DNA of 45,485 nt from Saprospiraceae bacterium (lineage in GTDB: Bacteria; Bacteroidota; Bacteroidia; Chitinophagales; Saprospiraceae): NCBI GenBank assembly GCA_013140975.1, contig JABFRV010000059.1, forward strand, positions 1-45,485, read 5' to 3'. The notes beneath the pieces were generated by a model. It was not told the origin of the DNA. It was given only the letters and a program-made list of their open reading frames with translations, and did not search any database. Position numbers and translations under genes: made by a program. Below are positions 23,838 to 33,209 of this stretch, one piece after another (position 1 is the first letter of the stretch; each line of letters begins with the position of its first letter).

Positions 23838-24899
23838 TTGAAAGTTATTGGTTTAATGTCTGGCACTTCCCTGGATGGGTTAGACATTGCTTATTGTTCT
23901 TTCACTGAAACAGGAGGCAAATACTCATTTGATCTGCTGGAAGTTGAAACTTTATCTTATAGTCCATATTGGAAAGAAAAACTTTCTACTGCATTTTATA
24001 AATCTTTAGATGAAATTTCATCTCTGAATTCAGAATACGGTTTATATCTGGGTAATTGTGTAAATGATTTTATTCAGAAGAATTCATTAAGGGTTGACCT
24101 CGTTTCTTCTCATGGTCATACAGTATTTCACAAACCACAACTCGGTGTAACAATTCAGGTTGGGAGTGGTGCAAATATTAGAAAGCTTACCGGAATTCCT
24201 ACAGTGTTTAATTTTCGAATTCAGGATGTAAGATTAAGAGGACAGGGCGCCCCTTTAGTTCCTATTGGTGACAAACTTTTATTTGATAAATATGATTTCT
24301 GTTTGAATTTAGGTGGGTTCTCAAATATTAGTTGCGACATAAATAAAGATAGAATTGCATTTGATTTATCTCCTTGTAATATTCTTTTAAATTCGATTGC
24401 CAATAAAATGGGCCTTGAATACGATAAGGATGGTCAGGTAGCACGAGAAGGAAAAATTATTCCATTGTTACTCGAAAAATGGAATAACTATAATTACTTT
24501 TCTCAATCATTTCCTAAAAGCCTGGGTCGCGAATGGTTCGAGTCTCAATACAAGAATGACATTGATTCAGATCAATTCTCACCGGAAAATATTTTGACTA
24601 CTGCAACTGAGCATATTTCGTATCAGATTTCTTCATGGATTAATCAGCACGCTTATAATGAAAATTCTTCTACATTGATTACTGGTGGAGGAGCATATAA
24701 TAAATTTCTAATCGATAATTTAACCTGCAAGTTAAAATTGGGCATCGATGTAATTCTTCCTGATAAAAAAGTAATAGCCTATAAGGAAGCCTTGATTTTT
24801 GCTTTTCTAGGATTTTTAAGAATACAAGGGAAAAATAATGTGTTTAAATCTGTTACCGGATGTGAAGTTAATCATTCATCCGGGGAGATTTTCTGGTAA
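23838..24899 (+). CDS. anmK: Anhydro-N-acetylmuramic acid kinase
   Basis: It phosphorylates and opens 1,6-anhydro-MurNAc to MurNAc-6-phosphate for recycling of cell-wall fragments. The 353 residues carry the phosphate-binding N-terminus GLMSGTSLDGLDIA, SSHGHTVFHKP, the catalytic-region GDKLLFDKYDFCLNLGG, and ITGGGAYN near the C-terminus. The start is a TTG at 23838. No room for an ATG exists upstream, because the preceding gene's TAG is in frame, and the protein would otherwise lose the conserved GLMSGTS motif. It converges with the YceI gene with a gap of only 6 bp. Confidence 0.93.
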   Translation: MKVIGLMSGTSLDGLDIAYCSFTETGGKYSFDLLEVETLSYSPYWKEKLSTAFYKSLDEISSLNSEYGLYLGNCVNDFIQKNSLRVDLVSSHGHTVFHKPQLGVTIQVGSGANIRKLTGIPTVFNFRIQDVRLRGQGAPLVPIGDKLLFDKYDFCLNLGGFSNISCDINKDRIAFDLSPCNILLNSIANKMGLEYDKDGQVAREGKIIPLLLEKWNNYNYFSQSFPKSLGREWFESQYKNDIDSDQFSPENILTTATEHISYQISSWINQHAYNENSSTLITGGGAYNKFLIDNLTCKLKLGIDVILPDKKVIAYKEALIFAFLGFLRIQGKNNVFKSVTGCEVNHSSGEIFW

Positions 24900-24905
24900 T
24901 TGGAA

Positions 24906-25451
24906 TTACATTTTTGACATTTCCAATTTTACTGTTATTTCAATTTCTTTTGCAATATTGTCCTTAACAAGACTCGGAATTTTAATTCCATAGTCTTCAG
25001 GTTTAACTTTGAATTTAGCTTCACCGGAAATTTTACCATTCGCATTTATGATGAGATTTGCCGGAACTGTGATGTTTTTTGTAACACCATGCATACTCAT
25101 GTCACCAGCGACAGTAATCTTGTGTGTTCCAGCTTTTGTAAAATCGATTGTACTTGAATTCTGGATTTGTCCTTTAAATTTTGTCTTTGGATAAGTTGTA
25201 GATTCCATGTAGTTCTCATTAAAGTGTTGCTGCATCAATGCTTTTTCAAATTGAAAAGCAGTATTTAAGGCTGAAAATTCTAAATTTCCATTACTCACAT
25301 CTAAAATACAAACTGCAGAATTATTCACTGCCTCAATCTTTTCCAATGGAGTAGCTGAGAAAAATTTAACATAGGCATTTTTAGATAAATATCTCTGAGC
25401 TTGTAATTGAAAAGAAGCAACAAGAAGGCAAATTGTAAGAAACTTATTCAT
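24906..25451 (-). CDS. YceI family exported protein
   Basis: 181 residues with a signal peptide (MNKFLTICLLVASFQLQAQ). YceI proteins are periplasmic beta-barrel lipocalin-like proteins that bind isoprenoid-type lipids. Visible marks are VKFFSATPLEKIEA, MQQHFNENYMESTTYPKTKFKG (the common HF..NYM motif), GTHKITVAGDMSMHGVTKNITVP and PEDYGIKIP. The usual N-terminal part is somewhat shortened, as in other Bacteroidota members. It is a single-gene unit. Confidence 0.9.
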   Translation of the reverse strand: MNKFLTICLLVASFQLQAQRYLSKNAYVKFFSATPLEKIEAVNNSAVCILDVSNGNLEFSALNTAFQFEKALMQQHFNENYMESTTYPKTKFKGQIQNSSTIDFTKAGTHKITVAGDMSMHGVTKNITVPANLIINANGKISGEAKFKVKPEDYGIKIPSLVKDNIAKEIEITVKLEMSKM

Positions 25452-25637
25452 AAATCGATTTCGTTTATTTTAATTATTTTAATAGTTCGAAAGTTAATAA
25501 CTAAGCAATAGATATTCCATTATTTAAGAAGAAAATTAACGAACTTTATACAGTTAATAAGACGTTTAAAATTCACTTTGGTTTATACCTAAAGCTCCAA
25601 TTTAACATATAATTAGTATCTGCATTAAATCTCAGAC

Positions 25638-26201
25638 CTAAGGTTTGGCTAATTTTTGAGGATTTTCCTTTAAGAATGCTTTCCAGGAACTCGTTTTAGA
25701 ACCGGATTGTGCAGAAGGGCTTCCTGCATGAATGGAGTAACAATATGCGGTTGCCAGTGCATCAGTAGCATCAAAATATTTGGATTCTAATGGGTAATTC
25801 AAAATCTTACATATCATTTGCGCAACCTGCTCTTTGCTGGCATTTCCGTTACCTGTAACCGATTTTTTGATTTTTTTAGCGGAGAATTCAAAAATATCCA
25901 TCCCCATGACAATTCCTGCCGCGATGGCAACTCCTTGTGATCTGCCCAACTTAAGCATTGATTGCGGATTTTTACCATAAAAAGGCAGTTCTACAGAAAG
26001 AATTCCTGTCTGGTATGTTTCGACAATATCCTGAATCTGAAGAAATATTTCCTTCAATTTAGTCTGTTGATCTTCATAATCTTTAAGGTATATTACATTA
26101 CAGTCCAAGACCTTAGGGGTAAAACCATCTAACTCTATAATCCCAAATCCCAAAATATTTGTTCCAGGATCGATTCCTAGTATTCTTTCCTTTCTTAGCT
26201 T
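25638..26201 (-). CDS. ruvC: Holliday junction resolvase RuvC
   Basis: The endonuclease that cleaves four-way junctions with RuvAB in recombination repair. From the ATG at 26201 (MKLRKERILGIDPG) it has 187 residues. The four acidic catalytic residues are D12 (GIDPG), E72 (VELPF), D145 and D148 (FDATDALATA), and KKSVTGNGNASKEQV is the conserved junction-binding segment. A five-codon longer start at 26216 is in frame but leaves less room for a promoter. The C-terminus carries a Ser/Lys-rich tail. It is divergent from the DUF3108 gene. Confidence 0.94.
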   Translation of the reverse strand, partial: KLRKERILGIDPGTNILGFGIIELDGFTPKVLDCNVIYLKDYEDQQTKLKEIFLQIQDIVETYQTGILSVELPFYGKNPQSMLKLGRSQGVAIAAGIVMGMDIFEFSAKKIKKSVTGNGNASKEQVAQMICKILNYPLESKYFDATDALATAYCYSIHAGSPSAQSGSKTSSWKAFLKENPQKLAKP

Positions 26202-26247
26202 CATTTCAATTAACAAAAATATAAGAAATATATTAGCTCAAAAAATA

Positions 26248-26279
26248 TTTCTCGGCAGTCTAAAGTTAAGATAAATTTG
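26248..26279 (+). promoter_or_regulatory. Promoter of the DUF3108/DUF4230 pair, near-leaderless
   Basis: TAAATTTG (26272-26279) is a -7 element only 7 bp before the ATG at 26287. TTTC at 26248-26251 with a 20-bp spacer is a near match to the -33 TTTG. Transcription should begin at or next to the start codon. Confidence 0.55.
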
Positions 26280-26286
26280 CAGTCCA

Positions 26287-27099
26287 ATGAAGAATTCAAG
26301 CATTGTTGTTAGTTTTAATCGTCAGCGTAGACTGATCATATTGCTACTGATTGTAACATGCCAATCTTTAATTGCTAAGGATCCACCATTTATTTCAGGT
26401 GAGAAAACAGTTTACAAAATATTCTATAACTGGAACTTTGTATGGCTTTCAGCAGGTGAAGTCGTTTTTGATATAAAAGACGAAGGAGATTTTTATCATA
26501 TTGAAGTCACCGGGAGAACTTATTCTTCCTATGAATGGTTTTATAAAGTAAGAGATAAGTTTCATACTTATTTAGATAAAAAAACACTCAAACCCAAATT
26601 ATACATACGCGATATACAGGAAGGAAGTTATTATCATTACGAAAAAATAGTTTTTGATTACAAAAGCAATGTGATTAATTCCTACGTCGGAAAAAGTATC
26701 GGAGATACTAAACTCACAGTTTTACCTATGCAGGAGAATGTTTATGATCTTATTTCGACAATGTATTTTTTAAGATCAGTGAACAGAAATGAACTTATTG
26801 CAAAACAAAATATTCCTTTCAAAATGATATTGGATAATGAGATCTACAATCTGAACATTAAATGTCATCGTCAATCTAAAATTAATGTAAAAGAAAGTGG
26901 AACGTATAATGTATTAAATTGCATTACTGACGTAGTCACAGGAAATGTATTTAGAAAAAATACTTCTCTACAGGTGAATGTTGGCAATGATGATAATCTT
27001 ATTCCGGTATTGATTGAATCACCATTAAGTGTTGGTTCAGTGAAGGCTATATTGAAAAGTCATCAAAATCTTAAACATCCTTTCTTTTCTAAATTATAA
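26287..27099 (+). CDS. DUF3108 family exported protein
   Basis: 270 residues. The basic N-terminus (NRQRRLIILLLIVTCQSLIA) is a signal peptide. The body is beta-rich: GEKTVYKIFYNWNFVWLSAGEVVFDIK, HIEVTGRTYSSYEWFYKVRDKFHTYLD, then EGSYYHYEKIVFDYKSN and QENVYDLISTMYFLRS. These are the motifs of DUF3108, a LolA-fold-like family found in the envelope of Bacteroidota and Proteobacteria with no proven function. It ends 2 bp before the DUF4230 gene, so the two form an operon. It is probably periplasmic. Confidence 0.85.
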   Translation: MKNSSIVVSFNRQRRLIILLLIVTCQSLIAKDPPFISGEKTVYKIFYNWNFVWLSAGEVVFDIKDEGDFYHIEVTGRTYSSYEWFYKVRDKFHTYLDKKTLKPKLYIRDIQEGSYYHYEKIVFDYKSNVINSYVGKSIGDTKLTVLPMQENVYDLISTMYFLRSVNRNELIAKQNIPFKMILDNEIYNLNIKCHRQSKINVKESGTYNVLNCITDVVTGNVFRKNTSLQVNVGNDDNLIPVLIESPLSVGSVKAILKSHQNLKHPFFSKL

Positions 27100-27101
27100 T
27101 C

Positions 27102-27704
27102 TTGATTAAGAAAATTATTATAGTACTTGCTTGCGTTCTTTGCTTTCTATTCGGTTGGTTAGGAGGAATAGGCTACTTGAATTTAAAATCTAAAAATTTT
27201 TCTCAGTCCTCTCTGATCTTAAATAAGATTAAAGATGTTTTTAAGATTGTTAATGTCGAACTGGAGTTTTCAGAAATTTTTCAAGAAAAATCATACAGCT
27301 TGATTGATTTTGGTCCATTTAAAAAATCAATCATTGTAAGAGTACATGCCAAAATATTACTTGGATATAATATGGATTCCAGCACGATCAAAATTGATTC
27401 CTCAAAAAAAATTATCTACATCTCGTTAAATCAAAATCCACAAATTATCAGCAATGACATGAAGTTGGATTATTACGATATCCAACAAGGAACCTTCAAT
27501 CAGTTTACTCCTGAAGAACTAAACTTAATTCAAGATAAAGCAAGAGATATAATAATTAGAAAAGCAGAAACAGAGGAATTCCTGGGAAGAGCCCGAACTA
27601 GACAACTAGAATTTATACAAACTCTTCAATCATATTGCGATTTAATACGATGGAAACTCATTGTCAATAACGAAGCATTAAATCCTGCCTTGTTAAAAAA
27701 ATAG
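27102..27704 (+). CDS. DUF4230 family membrane-anchored protein
   Basis: 200 residues with one N-terminal membrane helix (IIIVLACVLCFLFGWLGGI) and an extracytoplasmic part. DUF4230 marks are LNKIKDVFKIVNVELEFSEIFQ, RVHAKILLGYNMDSSTIKID and the helical C-terminal GRARTRQLEFIQTLQSYC. The start is a TTG, as only 2 bp separate it from the upstream stop and no ATG gives the full membrane segment. No function is known for the family. Confidence 0.85.
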   Translation: MIKKIIIVLACVLCFLFGWLGGIGYLNLKSKNFSQSSLILNKIKDVFKIVNVELEFSEIFQEKSYSLIDFGPFKKSIIVRVHAKILLGYNMDSSTIKIDSSKKIIYISLNQNPQIISNDMKLDYYDIQQGTFNQFTPEELNLIQDKARDIIIRKAETEEFLGRARTRQLEFIQTLQSYCDLIRWKLIVNNEALNPALLKK

Positions 27705-27812
27705 TTGATTCTTGCAAGTTTGCGCTCCTTAAAATTCCAATAAAAGATATTTATATGTGTGACAAATAGAATATGTAACAGTAATATAATTCAATTTTAT
27801 TGTTTGATGGAA

Positions 27813-27836
27813 TTCTATTGCTTGAATTCAATAGAA
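27813..27836. repeat. Inverted repeat between convergent genes
   Basis: TTCTATTG pairs with CAATAGAA over 8 bp with an 8-nt loop. The palindrome TTGAATTCAA (27822-27831) overlaps it, so two alternative structures exist. There is no T-run on either side, so a role as terminator for the DUF4230 or kup gene is only possible. Confidence 0.35.
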
Positions 27837-27930
27837 GGCGGTAAGGCACAGTAGCTAGGTTTCTTTACTCTATAAACTTTTTGCTACTCACGATACTTCT
27901 TTACACTACACCATTAACAGTTTGCCATTA

Positions 27931-29877
27931 CTAATATTCCCTCTTCAAATTCATTTCTGTTTTTGAAGGCAATAAAATGGGCACCACCTCTTCTTCAACA
28001 TTGGCAACCTCCAATCCAAAATCTTCATAAGCCGGTAAACTTACTTTCTTAATCATTCTGTATGTTCTAACTACCCATCTCTCAAATGTAGTTAACTCTG
28101 TATCAGCAGATACACGGGTGTGCAGAAGAATAAATTTAAAATCAGCCGGCATATGATGCTTTTTCATTGATGGATACATAGAAGCTGTGCTAACTTCTCC
28201 ACTGGCCACCAACTGATCTACAATTTCAAAAAACATTGTATTCACCCGATGCTCTACTTTAAATCCAAAACGCAAATGAACAAAAAATACTTCTTTTGGA
28301 ACTATAGTATCTACATGAAAAGATTTTTGATACGGATTATCAACAATATCAACATGGACAAACCAATACACATCTGCACGTTTTGGTTTTTTCCGTAAGA
28401 TACTATACATAATATTACTATCAATTAATCTTCTATCATTAGCCATTGCTAGATAGACAAGATGACTTGCTTCTTTGGGAATTGTATCATCATCTTGTAA
28501 ATCTTTCAGAATAGGAATATATTCATTAAGCTTAACAAAATTGATATGTTTTTCTTTAATCTTTTGGGCGTTGTATAATACGAATACTAAGGTTGCTCCG
28601 ATAATTCCAATCATAATTGAAAACCAACCTCCATGCATAAACTTATCCAGGTTTGCAATTAAGAATGTGCCTTCTAGAATAATAAAAAATGCAGCCGCAA
28701 TAAATGGAATAGTAAAATTATGAAGTCGTATCTTATAATAAAACCCTAGAAGAAGACTCGTCATCAACATGTCAATAATTATTGCCATTCCGTATGCCGC
28801 CTCCATATTCGCCGAGGAACCAAATATCAGAACAATTATCACGCAACCACAAAACAATATCCAGTTTATCTGTGGTATATAGATCTGTCCTTTAAATGTT
28901 GATGGATAATTTACTTTTAGTCGAGGCCATAAATGCAATTTCATTGCTTCATTAACCAATGTAAATACACCTGATATCAAAGCCTGACTGGCAATAAATG
29001 ATGCTACACAAGCGACGATAATTCCAATAGTAAGAAACCATTCAGGCATAATCGCATAAAAAATACTTGTCTCTTTTGGAATGGTGCTCCCTAAATGGTT
29101 ATTTAACAACCAGGCAGATTGTCCAGTATATGACATCATTAAACAAAGCAAAACAAATCCCCAGGTAGCGCGAATATTACCCTTTCCAACGTGACCAAGA
29201 TCTGAATAAAGAGCTTCTCCTCCCGTTGTACAAAGAAATACTGCCCCCAATAACCAGAATCCTCTTGGGTAGTTAACAAGTAAATCAATTGCATACTTTG
29301 GATTCAATGCTTTCAGCACTTCAGGATATTGAATGATTTGATTTATTCCTAATACTGCAATCATAGAAAACCAAATGAGCATTATAGGTCCAAAAGTTCT
29401 TCCCACTATTTCTGTTCCAATCTGTTGAAAAGAAAATAAAACGAAAAGACAAAGTATTACCCAGGGAATGGTATTAAAACCTGGAATAAGTAAAGTAATT
29501 CCTTCTACTGCTGAAGATATTGTAATAGGAGGTGTAATAAATCCGTCCGCAATCAACATCGCACATCCAATAATCGCCGGATAAATAACTGGCTTGAATT
29601 TATATTTTCTTACCAATGCATACAATGCAAATATCCCACCTTCCCCATTGTTGTCTGCATTCAATGCTAGTATTACATATTTAATGGTTGTGATTAAAAT
29701 TAAGGTCCAAATGACACATGACAATCCTCCGATAATCAATTGTTCGCTAACTACTTTATCAGTCAGTATTGCCTTAATTACATATAAAGGTGAAGTTCCA
29801 ATATCTCCAAATACGATTCCAAGACTAATAAGCATTCCTGCCAATCCAGTTTTTACTTTATGATGCGTTGAGTCCAC
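27931..29877 (-). CDS. kup: KUP/HAK/KT family potassium transporter
   Basis: A 648-residue inner-membrane K+/H+ symporter. The N-terminal 430 residues hold about 12 membrane helices with the family signatures GIVFGDIGTSPLYV, DNNGEGGIFALYALVR and TGGEALYSDLGHVGKG. The C-terminal part (about 440-648) is a soluble cytoplasmic domain. The length and all signature residues agree with an intact transporter. It is a single gene on the minus strand with 66 bp to tadA, which could still read into it. Confidence 0.95.
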   Translation of the reverse strand: MDSTHHKVKTGLAGMLISLGIVFGDIGTSPLYVIKAILTDKVVSEQLIIGGLSCVIWTLILITTIKYVILALNADNNGEGGIFALYALVRKYKFKPVIYPAIIGCAMLIADGFITPPITISSAVEGITLLIPGFNTIPWVILCLFVLFSFQQIGTEIVGRTFGPIMLIWFSMIAVLGINQIIQYPEVLKALNPKYAIDLLVNYPRGFWLLGAVFLCTTGGEALYSDLGHVGKGNIRATWGFVLLCLMMSYTGQSAWLLNNHLGSTIPKETSIFYAIMPEWFLTIGIIVACVASFIASQALISGVFTLVNEAMKLHLWPRLKVNYPSTFKGQIYIPQINWILFCGCVIIVLIFGSSANMEAAYGMAIIIDMLMTSLLLGFYYKIRLHNFTIPFIAAAFFIILEGTFLIANLDKFMHGGWFSIMIGIIGATLVFVLYNAQKIKEKHINFVKLNEYIPILKDLQDDDTIPKEASHLVYLAMANDRRLIDSNIMYSILRKKPKRADVYWFVHVDIVDNPYQKSFHVDTIVPKEVFFVHLRFGFKVEHRVNTMFFEIVDQLVASGEVSTASMYPSMKKHHMPADFKFILLHTRVSADTELTTFERWVVRTYRMIKKVSLPAYEDFGLEVANVEEEVVPILLPSKTEMNLKREY

Positions 29878-29943
29878 TTGTAATTTTTAATTGTTGTTGT
29901 TTGTAAATAGGGTATTTGCTATAACAATATGCAGTAAAAATAA

Positions 29944-30411
29944 TTATTGAAATTTAGATTTAAGGTTCTTTCTTTTAGATTCAAAAAACTTTTTAAGAAG
30001 GGCAGAACTTTCTTCTGACAAAAGACCATATTCTACGTGAGTCTTTGGATGAAGAAGGTCTTTGCCATATTTCATAAATCCGTTTTTTTCATCTTCTGCA
30101 GCATATACTATTTTGGAAAGCTGCGACCACTTTAACGCACCCGCACACATAGGGCAAGGCTCTAAAGTGACATAAAGAGTACAGTTTTTTAAATATTTCG
30201 ACCCCAAGAACTCAGTTCCGGAGGTTATTGCGAGAATTTCAGCATGAGCAGTAACATCTTGAAGCAATTCCGTCTGATTGTGAGATTTGGCGAGAACTTT
30301 ATTCTGATGAACCAGTACAGCGCCTATAGGGATCTCTCCGGCCAAAGCAGCCTTCTTGGCTTCAGCTAGAGCCATTTTCATAAAATGTTCATCTGTATAG
30401 ATACTGAGCAT
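29944..30411 (-). CDS. tadA: tRNA-specific adenosine deaminase TadA
   Basis: It converts the wobble adenosine 34 of tRNA-Arg to inosine. The 155 residues have the zinc-binding deaminase motif HAE (H56, E58) and PCPMC (C86, C89), plus GEIPIGAVLVHQNKVLAKSHN. The segment YTDEHFMKMALAEAKKA fits the usual TadA N-terminus, so the ATG at 30411 is right. A related guanine deaminase is less likely given the spacing and the position of these motifs. It is divergent from guaB across a 44-bp gap holding one palindrome with both -7 boxes. Confidence 0.9.
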   Translation of the reverse strand: MLSIYTDEHFMKMALAEAKKAALAGEIPIGAVLVHQNKVLAKSHNQTELLQDVTAHAEILAITSGTEFLGSKYLKNCTLYVTLEPCPMCAGALKWSQLSKIVYAAEDEKNGFMKYGKDLLHPKTHVEYGLLSEESSALLKKFFESKRKNLKSKFQ

Positions 30412-30437
30412 AGAACAGAATCTCTAAAAATGACCGT

Positions 30438-30452
30438 AAAGATATATCTTTG
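30438..30452. promoter_or_regulatory. Palindrome carrying overlapping divergent -7 boxes (tadA / guaB)
   Basis: AAAGATATATCTTT (30438-30451) is a perfect 14-bp palindrome. On the plus strand it continues to TATCTTTG (30445-30452), a -7 element 3 bp before the guaB ATG. On the minus strand the same sequence gives TATCTTTA, a near match 27 bp before the tadA ATG. Confidence 0.5.
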
Positions 30453-30455
30453 CAG

Positions 30456-31937
30456 ATGGAATCAAACTTCTTCTTACAGGCTTTTCCAAATCTGGAAGCC
30501 CTAACCTTCGATGATGTATTACTTGTGCCTGCTTATTCTGAGGTCTTACCCAGAGACACAAATATCAGTACTCGTTTAACCACAGATATCAGAATTAATG
30601 TTCCCATAGTTTCAGCGGCAATGGATACTGTTTCTGAAAAAGAAATGGCTATTGCTATGGCTAGAGAGGGCGGTATTTCTATTATTCATAAAAACATGAC
30701 TATCGATGACCAGGCATCTCAGGTAAGATCCGTAAAAAGATCAGAAAGTGGAATGATCATTGATCCTGTTACTCTAGAAGCAAATGCAAAAGTTGGGAAT
30801 GCGCTTGAATTGATGAAGCTACATAAAATAGGTGGAATTCCTGTCGTTGACAAAAAAAATAAACTTGTTGGAATTCTAACCAATCGTGATCTCCGATTTG
30901 AAGTATCTCCTTCAAGACCAGTGGCGGAGATCATGACTAGGGAAAATCTTATAACTGCACCTAAAGGAACGACTCTTGAAAAAGCCAAAGCTATTCTTCA
31001 AAAACATAAAATAGAAAAACTACCTGTTGTAAAAGCAGATCAGACTTTAGTGGGTCTAATTACTTACAAGGATATTATGAAATTGGAAAATTATCCAAAT
31101 TCTTGTAAAGACAAATTAGGGCGTCTTGTTGTGGGCGCAGCAGTTGGGATTGCCTCTGATACCTTAAAAAGAGTTGAGGCCCTAATTTCTGTTGACGCAG
31201 ATGTTATATGTATAGACACTGCACATGGTCATTCTAAAGGTGTGATTGATATGGTGAAAAAAATAAAAAAATCATTCCCCTCAATTCAACTTATTGCCGG
31301 AAATGTTGCTACAGGTGAAGCTGCTTTGGCTCTTGCAAATGCCGGAGCAAACGCAGTAAAAGTTGGTGTTGGACCTGGAAGTATATGTACGACTCGAATT
31401 ATTGCAGGTGTTGGAGTTCCGCAATTAACGGCAATAGCATTAGCGGCTAATGCACTTAAGAAAAAAGGAATTCCTGTAATCGGTGACGGCGGAATAAGAT
31501 ATACAGGAGATATACCTAAGGCAATTGCTGCGGGTGCAGATACAATTATGGCTGGTTCTTTGTTTGCCGGAACAGAAGAAGCTCCAGGCGAAATGATAAT
31601 TTTTGATGGCCGAAAATTTAAATTATATCGTGGAATGGGTTCGATCAGCGCAATGGAAAAGGGTTCGAAAGATCGATATTTTCAGGATGTTGAAGACGAT
31701 ATTAAAAAATTAGTTCCTGAAGGAATTGAAGGAAGATTACCATTTCGGGGGAAATTATCTGAGGTTATGATTCAATATATCGGCGGGCTTAAAGCAAGTA
31801 TGGGATATTGTGGTGCAGCTAACATTGCTGAACTTCAAAAGGCCAAAATGGTCAGAATCACAAATAGCGGAATTACTGAATCTCATCCTCATGATATAAC
31901 TATTACAAAAGAATCTCCAAACTATAGCAGACGGTAA
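30456..31937 (+). CDS. guaB: Inosine-5'-monophosphate dehydrogenase
   Basis: It oxidises IMP to XMP with NAD, the committed step of GMP synthesis. The 493-residue protein (from the ATG at 30456) has the TIM-barrel start [20 protein letters not shown], two CBS domains (about 95-205), [15 protein letters not shown], the catalytic cysteine C311 in [10 protein letters not shown], the IMP-phosphate loop [11 protein letters not shown] and the flap [16 protein letters not shown] two codons upstream lies inside the -7 box, so it is rejected. It is cytoplasmic and complete. Confidence 0.96.
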   Translation: MESNFFLQAFPNLEALTFDDVLLVPAYSEVLPRDTNISTRLTTDIRINVPIVSAAMDTVSEKEMAIAMAREGGISIIHKNMTIDDQASQVRSVKRSESGMIIDPVTLEANAKVGNALELMKLHKIGGIPVVDKKNKLVGILTNRDLRFEVSPSRPVAEIMTRENLITAPKGTTLEKAKAILQKHKIEKLPVVKADQTLVGLITYKDIMKLENYPNSCKDKLGRLVVGAAVGIASDTLKRVEALISVDADVICIDTAHGHSKGVIDMVKKIKKSFPSIQLIAGNVATGEAALALANAGANAVKVGVGPGSICTTRIIAGVGVPQLTAIALAANALKKKGIPVIGDGGIRYTGDIPKAIAAGADTIMAGSLFAGTEEAPGEMIIFDGRKFKLYRGMGSISAMEKGSKDRYFQDVEDDIKKLVPEGIEGRLPFRGKLSEVMIQYIGGLKASMGYCGAANIAELQKAKMVRITNSGITESHPHDITITKESPNYSRR

Positions 31938-32160
31938 TTAAGATTCAAAAAATAAAGTAACTGATTCTTCCACGAATGAATTTTTACGCGAAAAAATAAA
32001 GCAATCTATTTTTTCAAGACCAAATTGAATACTCCTAGAATACCAGATAAATTTCATCACGTTTCTTTTGTTTGAAGTATTAAAAGGACAATAAGCTTAC
32101 TTGTTATTAACTATTATAAAGCTCTTTCTATTTCACGACAGGCATCTCATAAAACCTTAA

Positions 32161-33204
32161 CTAGTTGTTGATTTTTTCAAGAATCGATTTAACTTCAATT
32201 CTTTCCATGCATGCATGATCACCTCTGTGACATGGCTTGTTTCCAAAAACTGAACATGGCCTACAGGATAATTTATCAACAGGTATTTCGATTATATTCT
32301 TTATTCCGGAAATAAATGGACTAAAACCTATAGCTGAATGCGTTGGGCCCCACACTGAAATTACGTTCGAACACCCGCACAATTCGGCCATATGCATATT
32401 CGCTGAATCCATCGTAATCATTGTGCTTAATGTAGACATGAGAGCTAACTCTTCTCTAAAGTTAAATAATTCAGAAGAAATAAAAATCCTCTTGGAATCA
32501 AGTTCTTGAATTAATTTCATTTGTTCCATTTCAGATTCTCCATAGCCGAATAAAAAAATAAAAGTATCTCTGCTGTTTAAAAGGCACTTAACTAATTCGT
32601 TAATTTTTCTGAAGGGAAGTTCCTTTAATTTGTTTTGAGAGAATGGAGCTAATCCTATTTTTTTGTTGCTTTGATAATAGTTTACTTTTTCTGAAATATT
32701 TATTTTCTCAGATTCGGAAATTACGATTCCAGAGAATAAAGAATCTGAAATTAAATTTTGCAGTTTATATCCTGCATTTAAGAATACCTTCCTATATCTT
32801 TCCGTAGTATGCTCCAATGGATTGGTTGTGGAAGTCAGTTTTCCAAGAAGCTTTTTCTTCATCGATCTTCCCTTATCAATCGAAAAAACTTTATATCCTT
32901 TTATTGTAAAGAAAAAACTAAGAATTCGTGAACGTAAACTCTTGTGTAAGTCAATTATTGAATCAAATTTATATTCATTTAATTTTAGGAAAAGCATGAA
33001 TAGTCCAATAATACCTGCAAAATCTCTTTTTGCATTAAAAGGTAAAACATGAACATTTTCGAGGTTTTGAAATACCGGAGAAAATCTACTGTTCGTTAGA
33101 ATAAAAATTTGCGCTTTTGGGTTGTTCCTTAGAAGTTCTCTAATTACTGGTATTATTAGTACTACATCACCAAGGGCTGAGAATCGAATTATTAGGATTC
33201 TCAT
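32161..33204 (-). CDS. Glycosyltransferase family 9 (heptosyltransferase-like)
   Basis: 347 residues. The ADP-heptose transferase pattern is visible: ILIIRFSALGDVVLIIPVIREL at the start, KFDSIIDLHKSLRSRI, and the C-terminal half TMITMDSANMHMAELCGCSNVISVWGPTHSAIGFSP. These enzymes add heptose or a related sugar to the lipopolysaccharide core at the inner face of the cytoplasmic membrane. The acceptor cannot be told from the sequence. It follows DUF4254 by 5 bp and ends an operon led by gcvP. Confidence 0.9.
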   Translation of the reverse strand: MRILIIRFSALGDVVLIIPVIRELLRNNPKAQIFILTNSRFSPVFQNLENVHVLPFNAKRDFAGIIGLFMLFLKLNEYKFDSIIDLHKSLRSRILSFFFTIKGYKVFSIDKGRSMKKKLLGKLTSTTNPLEHTTERYRKVFLNAGYKLQNLISDSLFSGIVISESEKINISEKVNYYQSNKKIGLAPFSQNKLKELPFRKINELVKCLLNSRDTFIFLFGYGESEMEQMKLIQELDSKRIFISSELFNFREELALMSTLSTMITMDSANMHMAELCGCSNVISVWGPTHSAIGFSPFISGIKNIIEIPVDKLSCRPCSVFGNKPCHRGDHACMERIEVKSILEKINN

Positions 33205-33209
33205 TTCAA

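Noticed and set aside
25574-25690. A minus-strand frame overlapping and extending past the end of ruvC, ending GLRFNADTNYMLNWSFRYKPK-like (stop near 25576), which looks like the last strands of a beta-barrel
   Set aside because: Only about 40 codons are open, there is no start codon or upstream continuation, and most of it overlaps ruvC in another frame; chance or an unprovable remnant.
31938-32160. Intergenic region between guaB and the GT9 gene, checked for RNA genes and terminators
   Set aside because: AT-rich with no stable hairpin plus T-run and no tRNA-like fold that I can support.
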